From a virus, in the IMG/VR virus record IMGVR_UViG_3300031251_000977, positions 1 to 29,428 of that record: a DNA stretch of 29,428 nt; one strand, 5' to 3'. The notes beneath the pieces were generated by a model, which saw only the letters and a program-made list of their open reading frames with translations, made no database searches and had not been told where the DNA came from. Shown piece by piece: positions 23,361 through 29,428 of the stretch (within the stretch, counting starts at the first letter, position 1; each line of letters opens with the position of its first letter). Both the position numbers and the translations under genes were made by a program.

Positions 23361-23782
23361 ACATTCGCCCCGCGATCATCGAGGCGGTGGCAGCATGGCT
23401 GGCCAATGGCTACACCGGCCCGGTATCGATCCGGAGCGAAGTCGCCGGCGAGCTGCTCGCGCCACCCTATGGCGTGGTCCGCATCGGCACGGCCGCGCCG
23501 CTGGCCCCCGGTGAACCGGTCTGGGAAGTCACCGTGCTGATCGCGGTCTTTCACGATTACGATTTCAGCACCGCTGCCGATGCCGAGGCCCAATCCGGCG
23601 TGCTCTTCGCGAAGATGGACGAGAAGGATGCAGATGGTGGCGACCAGTACGCCGCCTTCGTGGAATTCTGCGAAGGCCGCGGCCTGGCGGTCTCGATGAT
23701 GCAGCCGGTGGAATCGAACTTCAGCACGACTGAGGACCGCTGGCAAAACGTGCTCGGCGTGCAGATGATCGCCTGTTTGTGA
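23357..23782 (+). CDS. Tail-terminator-like protein (141 aa)
   Basis: ATG 23357 overlaps the previous stop. The protein starts with a helix (RPAIIEAVAAWLANGY), followed by PVWEVTVLIAVFHDYDF and a C-terminal strand pattern (RWQNVLGVQMIACL), consistent with the alpha/beta fold and length of siphovirus tail terminators (lambda U position). It comes right before the tail-tube-like gene, as expected. The sequence similarity is weak, so the assignment leans on gene order. Confidence 0.6.
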   Translation: MNIRPAIIEAVAAWLANGYTGPVSIRSEVAGELLAPPYGVVRIGTAAPLAPGEPVWEVTVLIAVFHDYDFSTAADAEAQSGVLFAKMDEKDADGGDQYAAFVEFCEGRGLAVSMMQPVESNFSTTEDRWQNVLGVQMIACL

Positions 23783-23783
23783 T

Positions 23784-23789
23784 TTGACT
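23784..23789 (+). promoter_or_regulatory. TTGACT variant of the start-proximal motif
   Basis: TTGACT begins one base after the TGA at 23780-23782 and is 15 bases before ATG 23805. The TTG is itself in frame with the gene and could be read as a start, so this site is ambiguous. Confidence 0.35.
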
Positions 23790-23804
23790 CCGTTTGCCCG
23801 GGAT

Positions 23805-24200
23805 ATGTCAGCGAGCATCAAAGGCAGAATAGTATCGTTTGGGATCCCGGGTAGCCTCGCTACCAAGGCCCACACCGTGACCACCTCCGGCATCCTTCAG
23901 GGAGCCTCCGTCAATGGCGGCGGGGAAACCGGCACCGTCCAGGACGAGGGGAACGACACCGTTACCCGCATCGATTCCAAGGCGGAGAACAAGATCAACT
24001 TCGAAATTCTCTGCGAGCCGGATACCGAGATGCCCGCCAAGGGGCAGGAAGTGACCGGCCTCGGCACGATCGACGGGATCGACTTCGACGCCGGCCGCGT
24101 TTTCGTGGACGATCCGAAAACCGACTACAGCAACAACGCGGTGAAGAAGATGTCCTTCGCCTGCACGCATTACCCGATGATGCCGGCTGACACGGATTGA
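23805..24200 (+). CDS. Tail-tube-like protein (131 aa)
   Basis: I choose ATG 23805 (MSASIKGRIVSFGIPGS) over the in-frame TTG 23784. The protein is beta-rich (RIVSFGIPGSLATKAHTVTTSG, TVTRIDSKAENKINFEILCEP, KGQEVTGLGTIDGIDF) with an order resembling short tail-tube proteins. It lies between the terminator-like gene and the tail chaperone genes, which is where the major tail protein belongs. At 131 residues it is shorter than lambda V (246) but comparable to minimal tube proteins. Function is inferred from fold pattern and context. Confidence 0.6.
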   Translation: MSASIKGRIVSFGIPGSLATKAHTVTTSGILQGASVNGGGETGTVQDEGNDTVTRIDSKAENKINFEILCEPDTEMPAKGQEVTGLGTIDGIDFDAGRVFVDDPKTDYSNNAVKKMSFACTHYPMMPADTD

Positions 24201-24205
24201 TCGTC

Positions 24206-24640
24206 ATGACCAATCTCGAAGTCATCGCGGCGGCGGCTGAGGAAGCCGGCCGCCGCACGCCTCCTACCGTGCTGGAAGCCTTCGCGGGTGCCACACCGAG
24301 AGTCTTCGGCCGCCCGATCCGCCCGGTCTCGCTCGGGGCTTGGATCGCGTTTGAAATGATCGGCCATCCTTTCGTGATGGGGAACGAGGCCGTCGAGATG
24401 TATGACTTCGCCTGTGCCCTCTACATCCTGAGCGCTCCGTCCGAGGAAGTGCTCGATGCGATCCAGGCCGGAACCTTCCGCCACCAGGTGCTGCAGGTGG
24501 CCGATGCCGTGCAGGTGACCGACCTTGAGGTTTCCCTCGATCTGCTGAAAAGCCACCTCGCCAAGGCCTTTGGCACGGCCATGCCGATGCGCCAACCCGG
24601 CGAAGCTCAAAAAAAAACGGCGGATTCGGATTCGTCCTGA
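24206..24640 (+). CDS. Tail assembly chaperone, zero-frame product (gpG-like)
   Basis: A 144-residue protein from ATG 24206 (MTNLEVIAAAAEEAG); TTG 24197, overlapping the previous TGA, would add three residues. It is alpha-helical (WIAFEMIGHPFVMGNEAVEMYDFACALYIL, VLDAIQAGTFRHQVLQVADAVQVTDLEVSL), as expected for G-type chaperones. Past the A-run at 24609-24617 the zero frame ends quickly (TADSDSS then TGA). It lies between the tube-like gene and the tape measure, the fixed place of the chaperone pair. It would coat the tape measure during tail assembly, with a minor frameshifted form. Confidence 0.8.
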   Translation: MTNLEVIAAAAEEAGRRTPPTVLEAFAGATPRVFGRPIRPVSLGAWIAFEMIGHPFVMGNEAVEMYDFACALYILSAPSEEVLDAIQAGTFRHQVLQVADAVQVTDLEVSLDLLKSHLAKAFGTAMPMRQPGEAQKKTADSDSS

Positions 24641-24834
24641 CACTCCTCACCAATAGCTGTGCCACCTTCGGCTGGACCGTGCGGTACGTGCTCCATCAGG
24701 TGCCCCTGCTCCAGCTTTTCGCGCTCTCCGCCTGCCACGCCTGGAGCAAGGGCCTCGAACCCGAGGGCGAGAACTACGAGGACCGGGAAATCTGCCGCCT
24801 CGTGACCCTGGCCAAGGCCGCGCGCGTTGACTGA
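24206..24834 (+). CDS. Tail assembly chaperone, -1 frameshifted product (gpGT-like)
   Basis: This is a spliced reading: codons from 24206 to 24616, then a -1 slip and continuation at 24616 with AAC, 72 residues to a TGA at 24832-24834, giving about 209 residues. The added domain reads NGGFGFVLTLLTNSCATFGW, then a helix VRYVLHQVPLLQLFALSACHAW, and ends LVTLAKAARVD. The downstream frame has no well-placed start of its own, so frameshifting is the only plausible way to express it. As in lambda, the minor GT product would bridge the tape measure and tail-tube subunits. The frameshift rate cannot be read. Confidence 0.8.
24610..24616 (+). other. Programmed -1 ribosomal frameshift site (A_AAA_AAA)
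   Basis: Nine A residues at 24609-24617 contain the perfect zero-frame slippery heptamer A AAA AAA (third base of CAA, then two AAA codons). The gene before is in frame 2 and the open frame after is frame 1, exactly a -1 shift. No stop separates them. This is the standard arrangement for siphovirus tail chaperones. Confidence 0.85.
24827..24832 (+). promoter_or_regulatory. TTGACT variant of the start-proximal motif
   Basis: TTGACT covers the end of the GT extension (GTT GAC TGA) and lies 14 bases before the tape measure ATG 24847. The spacer (gatcccgtttcccc) has no purine-rich ribosome site. Confidence 0.35.
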
Positions 24835-24846
24835 TCCCGTTTCCCC

Positions 24847-27036
24847 ATGGCTGGCACCAACATCACCATCGGCGCGGATCTATCGGTTTTCGCCCGCCTC
24901 AAGGCCAAGGCCTCCGAGACCGCCAAGCACGTTCAGGACGCCTTTGTGTTCCGCGCGGGCCAGAAGATCTTCGACGGTGCCCTTGAGCAGGTGAAGAAGC
25001 TCCCTGACGCCATCAAGGAGGCCGTCGACATGGGAGCCAAGCTGCAGGACATGATGAACCGCACCGGGGCCAAGGGGCAAGGCCTCGTGGTCCTCCAGCA
25101 GATGTTCAAGAACGCTGGCAGCGAGGCCGAGGCCGTTCCGAAGGCGCTCAACAAGATGCAGAAGGCCCTCGCCGGCGTGAATGAGGACGGCGAGCCGACC
25201 GGCAAGGTCTTTGCGGAAATCGGCCTGTCCGTTTCCGAGCTGATGGCCATGGATCCCGCCCTGGCATTCGGCAAGGTTGCGGAAGCGATCGCCCGCATCG
25301 AAAACCCAGCTAAGCGCTCGGAAGTGGCGATGCGGATCTTCGGCAAGACCGGCGGCGAGCTCCTCGCGGTGATGAACAATCCCGAGGCCTTCGCGGAAGC
25401 GCAAAAGCAGGTCGGAGGCTTGGCCGATACTCTCACGGAAAATGCCGCCGAGTTCCACCGCCTCAAGGACAATGTCGAGGCCCTGCACATCAAGGTCCTC
25501 CAGCTAGCGGCCGGACTCATGTCGGAGCTGGCACCCGCCCTCGATGGAGTTGGCAAGAAAGCGGCCGGCACGGACCTGACCGGTTATGGCAAAGGCATCG
25601 GCACCGCCGTGAAAGCCACGGTTGAGGGTGGGGCGGATATTGTGAAGTTTCTGGACAAGGTTTCGGGCGTGAATCTGATCCCGGCCATTCATGGCATCGT
25701 ATCCGATCCGGCTGGAGCCATCTCGTCCCAGAATCAGAAAAACCGGGACGATCTCGATCCTGCCAAAATCGCCAAAGAGGCGGTGAAGCCGGAAGACATT
25801 GCGAAAAAGCTCGAGGAGTTGGAAAAGAAGCGGGCTGAGCTGAAAGAGCTGGCGGCTCAGGTGATGAACAATCCCGATGTCGATCCGGCCGAGATCTCCA
25901 ACGCGAAAGTGTCTCTGGAAAGCGGGCTGACTGAACTCGACGCGATCGCCAAGAAGCTCCGCGGGGTGACGAAAGAGCAGATGGCCGCGAACCAGGCAAC
26001 GCGTGACGCCGCGATGGCGGAGGCCGAACATGCAGCCCTGATCGATAAAACTGTGAAGGCTTACGAGGCGCTTTCCCAGCGGCTCGAAGAGGCCAAAAAG
26101 AAGACGATCGAGCGCGCCGGCAATCGTGAATCCTCGGACACCGGGCAGGTGACCGAGGCGCAGATGAATGCCGCGAAAAAGGAGCTGGCCGACGTGCAGG
26201 CGAAGTTCAGCCAGCCGGTCAAGGACCTGATGGGTGCCGGGTTTTCCGGAACTGGCATTGCCGACTCGATCAAGAACGATCCCGATCCGGTTCGCCGCGA
26301 TAGCGACACCAAAAACCTCATTCAGGCGATGGAGGCTGCCGATCGGCTGGCCGATCTCCAGAAAAAGCAGGCAGACGAGGCCGCGAAGCTCGCGAAGAGC
26401 CGTGAGGAAGCCACGGCCACGTACGCGTCGGAACTGGCGATCCTCCAGGCGGATATCGCCGGCAGTTCCGAAAAGGTCCGCCAGCTCAAAAAGGAGGAAG
26501 AAATCCGCACCAAGATTGCCGAACTGGTGAAGGCGGGGATCGCTAACACCTCGGTTGATGGAAAGGACGGCGAGGCTACTCGCCGCGCCAAGGCCCTTGC
26601 CGATGCCAAGGAGCAAGCGGTGCGCGCCGGCGCGGTGCGCGCCGCCCAAGGAACTGTTCTGGATGCGGAAGCCCTTGCCAAGGGCACCCGCAAATCCCTC
26701 GGGATGAAAAACCCTCTCGATTTCTCACCGGAGGAAAAGCGGGCGATGGAAAAGCGTTCCAAGGAACTCTTCGACTCGGGTGGACTATCAAAAGACGAGT
26801 CCGACAATGCCGCCCGGAATGAGAACCTGCTCGATAAGCTCAAGGAGGTTCGGTCCAAGTCGGACGGCCTGCAGGTGCGGTCCTCGGTTAGCGCGGTCGA
26901 TAGCATGCAGCGCATCGGCGGCGGCGGCGGCGTGGCCTCTAACGGTCTCGACTACGCCAGGCAGATGGCCGACTACCAGCGCCAGACGGTGGAGATCCTC
27001 ACGGCCATGCACGGCAAGATGCCGGGGCCGATCTGA
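24847..27036 (+). CDS. Tape measure protein
   Basis: A 729-residue, strongly helical protein (MAGTNITIGADLSVFARLKAKASETA...) directly after the chaperone pair, its expected position. The early part has the common tape-measure segment (DMGAKLQDMMNRTGAKGQGLVVLQQMFKNAGSEAE..., then RIFGKTGGELLAVMNNPEAFAEA, around 60-200). The central and C-terminal parts are long Lys/Glu coiled coils (KKLEELEKKRAELKELAAQ, LADLQKKQADEAAKLAKSREEA). It ends with GGGGG and a helical tail. A rough length rule (1.5 angstrom per residue) would give a tail of about 0.1 micrometre, if most of it is helical. No peptidase domain is seen. Confidence 0.88.
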   Translation: MAGTNITIGADLSVFARLKAKASETAKHVQDAFVFRAGQKIFDGALEQVKKLPDAIKEAVDMGAKLQDMMNRTGAKGQGLVVLQQMFKNAGSEAEAVPKALNKMQKALAGVNEDGEPTGKVFAEIGLSVSELMAMDPALAFGKVAEAIARIENPAKRSEVAMRIFGKTGGELLAVMNNPEAFAEAQKQVGGLADTLTENAAEFHRLKDNVEALHIKVLQLAAGLMSELAPALDGVGKKAAGTDLTGYGKGIGTAVKATVEGGADIVKFLDKVSGVNLIPAIHGIVSDPAGAISSQNQKNRDDLDPAKIAKEAVKPEDIAKKLEELEKKRAELKELAAQVMNNPDVDPAEISNAKVSLESGLTELDAIAKKLRGVTKEQMAANQATRDAAMAEAEHAALIDKTVKAYEALSQRLEEAKKKTIERAGNRESSDTGQVTEAQMNAAKKELADVQAKFSQPVKDLMGAGFSGTGIADSIKNDPDPVRRDSDTKNLIQAMEAADRLADLQKKQADEAAKLAKSREEATATYASELAILQADIAGSSEKVRQLKKEEEIRTKIAELVKAGIANTSVDGKDGEATRRAKALADAKEQAVRAGAVRAAQGTVLDAEALAKGTRKSLGMKNPLDFSPEEKRAMEKRSKELFDSGGLSKDESDNAARNENLLDKLKEVRSKSDGLQVRSSVSAVDSMQRIGGGGGVASNGLDYARQMADYQRQTVEILTAMHGKMPGPI

Positions 27037-27037
27037 A

Positions 27038-27043
27038 TTGACA
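27038..27043 (+). promoter_or_regulatory. TTGACA start-proximal motif (spanin-like gene)
   Basis: The hexamer starts one base after the tape measure stop and ends exactly 16 bases before ATG 27060. Directly after it comes GGGAGG, ten bases from the ATG, so a Shine-Dalgarno-like sequence is also available. Confidence 0.5.
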
Positions 27044-27059
27044 GGGAGGCTCTCGCATC

Positions 27060-27728
27060 ATGAGGGCCTTCCTGCTTCCGATCCTTGCCGCCGTGGCCGT
27101 CGCCATCCCCGCCTGCGTCACGTCGTGCAGCCCTCTCGGCAATCCCCCACCGCGGGCGATCATCGTTCCCAAGGCCTCCAAGCCCGTGAACCTCGCTCCC
27201 GCCGTCGCCAGCGCCGCCAAGGCCAGCGCCCAGGGTAAAGCCGCCGGCGATGCCATCACGTCCACCGGCAAGGCCGTGCAGGACGCGGACGCTGCCATCG
27301 AGAAAGCCCAGCCGCTGGCCGATGGCAACAGCGAGTTGATCGGCCTCCTCGCCGCCGCCCGCGCTGAAATCGCGATCGCCCGTGCCTCGACCGATCAGGC
27401 TGCCGGCCAGATCCGGCAGCAGGCTGTCACGATCGAAAGCCTCGGCCAACAGTTGCAGACGGCCTCGACCGATCTGGCGGCCCGTGATGCCGAGCTCGCC
27501 CAATACCGGCAGGCGCTGCCCCAGGCCAATGCCACGATTCGCGACGACGCGAAGGTTCAAAAAGCCATCCCCGGCCTGATCGCGGGCAAGGCCGCGAATG
27601 GCGTCTACAAACACGCGATCTGGTTCGTGGCCGGCGGGATCGTGATCCTGCTGCTGATCTATCTCGGCCTCAAGGCCGCACAGGCCTCCGCCCAGGTGGC
27701 GGCCAAAACCATCGCGCCTCCGCTGTGA
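27060..27728 (+). CDS. Putative unimolecular spanin (lipoprotein plus C-terminal TM)
   Basis: A 222-residue protein with an N-terminal lipoprotein-type signal (MRAFLLPILAAVAVAIPACVTSC): the best lipobox is VTSC with Cys23 as lipid site; IPAC (Cys19) is poorer. The middle (about 50-160) is Ala/Gln/Asp-rich and helical, with a coiled-coil-like stretch (QAAGQIRQQAVTIESLGQQLQ). A hydrophobic segment at about 187-206 (WFVAGGIVILLLIYLG) spans the inner membrane. Lipid at the outer membrane plus TM at the inner membrane is the layout of u-spanins, which fuse the two membranes during lysis. It is next to holin and lysozyme genes. A structural lipoprotein is the alternative. Confidence 0.7.
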   Translation: MRAFLLPILAAVAVAIPACVTSCSPLGNPPPRAIIVPKASKPVNLAPAVASAAKASAQGKAAGDAITSTGKAVQDADAAIEKAQPLADGNSELIGLLAAARAEIAIARASTDQAAGQIRQQAVTIESLGQQLQTASTDLAARDAELAQYRQALPQANATIRDDAKVQKAIPGLIAGKAANGVYKHAIWFVAGGIVILLLIYLGLKAAQASAQVAAKTIAPPL

Positions 27729-27817
27729 AAAATCTCCTGCACCTGATCTGGTTCATCCTTCGGCTTCGTGCCGGAGAGCTGGAGAAGGCCCCACCTGAAA
27801 CTGAACCGAAACATTGA
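27725..27817 (+). CDS. 30-codon small ORF with a hydrophobic N-terminus
   Basis: GTG 27725 overlaps the previous TGA (GTGA). The 30-residue peptide begins MKNLLHLIWFILRLRAG and ends in a charged tail (GELEKAPPETEPKH). The next gene's ATG at 27819 follows its TGA by one base. Coupled start and stop on both sides make it a plausible real microprotein. The hydrophobic N-terminus suggests a membrane-associated holin or antiholin helper, but it could be translational filler. Confidence 0.45.
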   Translation: MKNLLHLIWFILRLRAGELEKAPPETEPKH

Positions 27818-27818
27818 T

Positions 27819-28319
27819 ATGTCCGACCCCGTTCCAACTCCCATCCCGGCACCCGCTGCCGCTCCTACCATCGTCACCCCCAGCGGTGTGATTGCGGCAC
27901 CAGCTGGCCCCGTCGCCAAGCCATCCCTGATCGGCGGCATCGTCACCGGCATCAAGAACGACGCCGAGCGCACCGATGCCTTCCTGAAGAAGATCCCCCT
28001 CGTCAGCTACGTCCGCCGCTACTGGCTGATCCTCGTGCTCCTCGCCGGTGCCGGCTATCTGGCCCTCGACGACAAGCTCTTCGCCTTGATCGGCACCGCC
28101 ATCTACGCGCCGGCTCTCGTGCTGATCGCTGCCCTCGCCGGCCTGCTGATCCGTCACATCATCAATGCCGACACGGCGGATCAATGCATCCATTCCGGGG
28201 AATACGATACGACCTGGAAGACCGTTCTCACTGCCAAGGAGCGCCTCATCATCACGGTCGTCCTCGGCATCGTCTATTTCCTTGGCGCGTGCCTGATCGT
28301 GGCCGCCGTCGCCAAGTAA
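27819..28319 (+). CDS. Putative three-TM holin
   Basis: I choose ATG 27819 (MSDPVPTPIPAPAAAP), one base after the microORF stop, over the longer frame. The 166-residue protein has a Pro/Ala-rich N-terminal tail of about 35 residues, then likely transmembrane segments at about 69-83 (WLILVLLAGAGYLAL), 88-111 (ALIGTAIYAPALVLIAALAGLL) and 142-163 (LIITVVLGIVYFLGACLIVAAV). Size, membrane topology and place between spanin-like and endolysin genes fit a class I-type holin. The long N-terminal tail is unusual. No conserved holin family is recognised, so the assignment is by topology and context. Confidence 0.65.
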   Translation: MSDPVPTPIPAPAAAPTIVTPSGVIAAPAGPVAKPSLIGGIVTGIKNDAERTDAFLKKIPLVSYVRRYWLILVLLAGAGYLALDDKLFALIGTAIYAPALVLIAALAGLLIRHIINADTADQCIHSGEYDTTWKTVLTAKERLIITVVLGIVYFLGACLIVAAVAK

Positions 28320-28323
28320 CAAC

Positions 28324-28393
28324 CGCGGGGAGCAGGCGCACGGACGGCCCCATGTGCCGCCCGGTCCGGGTTCGATCCCCGACCCTGCAACCA
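28324..28393 (+). tRNA. Initiator-tRNA-like element with CAT anticodon and CCA end
   Basis: This 70-nt stretch fills the gap between the holin and endolysin genes (stop 28319, start 28408). The 5' strand CGCGGGG (28324-28330) pairs with CCCTGCA (28383-28389): six pairs with the C1-A72 mismatch that marks bacterial initiator tRNA. A73 and an encoded CCA (28391-28393) follow. The T loop TTCGATC (28371-28377) is flanked by CCGGG and CCCGA (four pairs). An anticodon-like arm CGGC/GCCG (28345-28348, 28356-28359) holds the loop CCCATGT with CAT at 28351-28353. Oddities: C instead of U at position 33, G at 37, and only about 14 nt between acceptor and anticodon stem, too few for a normal D arm. It is therefore a divergent or decayed tRNA; an att-like relic is an alternative. 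Confidence 0.5.
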
Positions 28394-28407
28394 CAGTCCG
28401 CTTTCCT

Positions 28408-29052
28408 ATGACCGCCATCCTCAAGCTCCTGGTCGCCGCGCTCGTCATCGCCGGCGTTTCCCATCTGCCACCGGTGAAGTCGCACCCGGCGACGCTAAAT
28501 GAGCAGCGCTGGGCCTCGGCACGGATCCGCCCGGCCTGGACGATCTCGCTCGACAAGGCCGTCTTCCGTTTCCAGCGGGATCGTGCCCGGTACCACACCA
28601 TCGAGGCGATGCGCCCCCACGGCATGCCCGCCGCGGTGATCTTCGGCCTCCACGGCCGCGAGAGCTCGTGGGACTTCTCGAAGCACCTCCACGAGGGCAG
28701 CCCGCTCACCCATCGCACCCGCGACGTGCCCAAGGGCCGGCCGCTCGGCAATCCACCCTTCACCTTTGAGCAGAGCGCGGAAGATGCCCTCTACATCCTC
28801 AAGCACGAGGACCGGGTGACCTGGTCGAGCATCGATGCCGCCCTTTCCGCGATCGAGGCCTACAACGGCACCGGCTACCTGCGGTATCATCCCACGGTGC
28901 CGAGCCCGTACCTCTGGTCGGGCACCCAACTCTACGGCCGCGGCAAGTATGTGTCCGATGGCCGCTTCAGTTCCACCGCCGTGGACGAGCAGCCCGGCGT
29001 CGCCGCCATCCTCATCCGCATGCGTGACCGTGGAATCCCCCTGCCTTTCTGA
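28408..29052 (+). CDS. Endolysin, lysozyme-like
   Basis: I take ATG 28408 (MTAILKLLVAALVIAGVSHL), which gives an N-terminal hydrophobic segment (residues 3-18) usable as a signal peptide or a signal-arrest-release anchor. The longer frame runs into the tRNA-like element. The 214-residue protein has a lysozyme-like core: AAVIFGLHGRESSWDFSKHL with the likely catalytic Glu85, GSPLTHRTRDVPKGRPLG, FEQSAEDALYIL, then AIEAYNGTGYLRYHP and PSPYLWSGTQLYGRGKYVSDGRF. This matches phage lysozyme-type endolysins that cleave the glycan strand of peptidoglycan. It lies after spanin and holin candidates. The exact glycosidase class is not certain. Confidence 0.8.
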   Translation: MTAILKLLVAALVIAGVSHLPPVKSHPATLNEQRWASARIRPAWTISLDKAVFRFQRDRARYHTIEAMRPHGMPAAVIFGLHGRESSWDFSKHLHEGSPLTHRTRDVPKGRPLGNPPFTFEQSAEDALYILKHEDRVTWSSIDAALSAIEAYNGTGYLRYHPTVPSPYLWSGTQLYGRGKYVSDGRFSSTAVDEQPGVAAILIRMRDRGIPLPF

Positions 29053-29065
29053 CGAGCCCGAGCCA

Positions 29066-29428
29066 ATGACCCAGGACTCCCGCCTTACCAAACTGGAAAG
29101 CGCCGTCGCCGGTCTGGCGGATGGCCTGAAGCAATTCGTGGATGAGTCCCGGGAATACCGGTCCCAGCAACGCGAGGAGAGTAAGGCCATGTGGGAACAC
29201 GTGGAAAAGGGCCGGGCACGCATCACCTGGCCGCTGATCGTCGGCATCGGCGGTTTCGTGCTCGCCGCCGTCTCAGCCGCCGCCAGCGTCGGCCATGCCT
29301 TCATGGAGTCCCGCGCCAAGCAACTCGAAATCCGCGAGGAATACGCCGAAAATGAACGCGAGCAACTCCGCCACCAGATCGAGCGCCTCGAAGACCGTAA
29401 CGCGGCAATGATCGCAAAAGCGCCTTAA
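29066..29428 (+). CDS. Coiled-coil/TM protein of the lysis region
   Basis: ATG 29066 (MTQDSRLTKLESAVAGLADG) starts 13 bases after the endolysin stop; the TAA is the last codon of the window. The 120-residue protein has an N-terminal amphipathic helix (LTKLESAVAGLADGLKQFVDE), a transmembrane segment at about 53-75 (ITWPLIVGIGGFVLAAVSAAASV), and a C-terminal coiled coil (RAKQLEIREEYAENEREQLR...). This layout resembles phage holin-associated or i-spanin-like proteins. With a u-spanin upstream, an antiholin or holin helper is also possible. Function is inferred from topology and place. Confidence 0.65.
   Translation: MTQDSRLTKLESAVAGLADGLKQFVDESREYRSQQREESKAMWEHVEKGRARITWPLIVGIGGFVLAAVSAAASVGHAFMESRAKQLEIREEYAENEREQLRHQIERLEDRNAAMIAKAP

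Noticed and set aside
28354-28407. ATG 28354 as the endolysin start
   Set aside because: It would add residues encoded inside the tRNA-like element and would hide the hydrophobic signal segment that begins at ATG 28408.
1-29428. CRISPR array, insertion sequence or integrase gene
   Set aside because: No regularly spaced repeats, transposase or tyrosine/serine recombinase patterns were seen in any convincing frame.

Overview
The window is a nearly complete tailed-phage or prophage genome segment: a siphovirus-like, lambda-style structural cluster of about 29.4 kb. It is GC-rich (about 60% by eye) and almost all genes are on the + strand with start/stop overlaps. The host is probably Gram-negative with an outer membrane, because the lysis module holds a lipoprotein-plus-transmembrane protein shaped like a unimolecular spanin. 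A Verrucomicrobiota host fits my impression of the proteins, but the sequence does not prove it. No integrase, CRISPR array, insertion sequence or clear host gene is seen. The first gene is cut by the left edge; the last gene ends exactly at the right edge.

Layout. (1) 1-6251 is an early/DNA-metabolism block: a partial gene, an unknown, an ASCH-like protein, a large helicase-DNA methyltransferase fusion, an unknown, a DUF1643 protein, a DUF1376 replication-type protein, a small Cys-rich protein and an unknown. (2) 6252-6437 is the longest non-coding gap; it has two hairpins and sits just before the small terminase gene, where lambda-like phages carry cos. (3) 6438-13676 is the head module: small and large (GpA) terminase, a gpW-like protein, a lambda-type portal, a prohead protease fused to an HK97-type capsid protein, a strong hairpin terminator, and two head-completion-type proteins. 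(4) 13673-14703 is a reverse-strand island of two DNA-binding-type regulators. (5) 14713-23360 holds unknown virion proteins, a two-domain glycosyltransferase/Stealth-like enzyme, a gp10/Z-like protein, a baseplate-like protein, a 788-residue tail fibre with a C-terminal SGNH/SASA esterase domain, and a small beta-rich protein. (6) 23357-27036 is the tail core: tail-terminator-like, tail-tube-like, tail assembly chaperones with a textbook -1 frameshift site, and tape measure. (7) 27060-29428 is lysis: putative u-spanin, a 30-codon ORF, a three-TM holin candidate, an initiator-tRNA-like element, a lysozyme-like endolysin and a coiled-coil/TM protein.

The most unusual signals are these. A hexamer TTGACA occurs seven times on the + strand, always 15-18 nt (usually exactly 16) before a start codon, with near matches before three more genes. 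A 70-nt element between holin and endolysin carries the C1-A72 hallmark of initiator tRNA. A perfect A_AAA_AAA slip site joins the tail chaperone to a 72-codon -1 frame. Tail-tip genes are absent downstream of the tape measure, while the receptor-binding and unknown virion genes lie upstream of the tail core.
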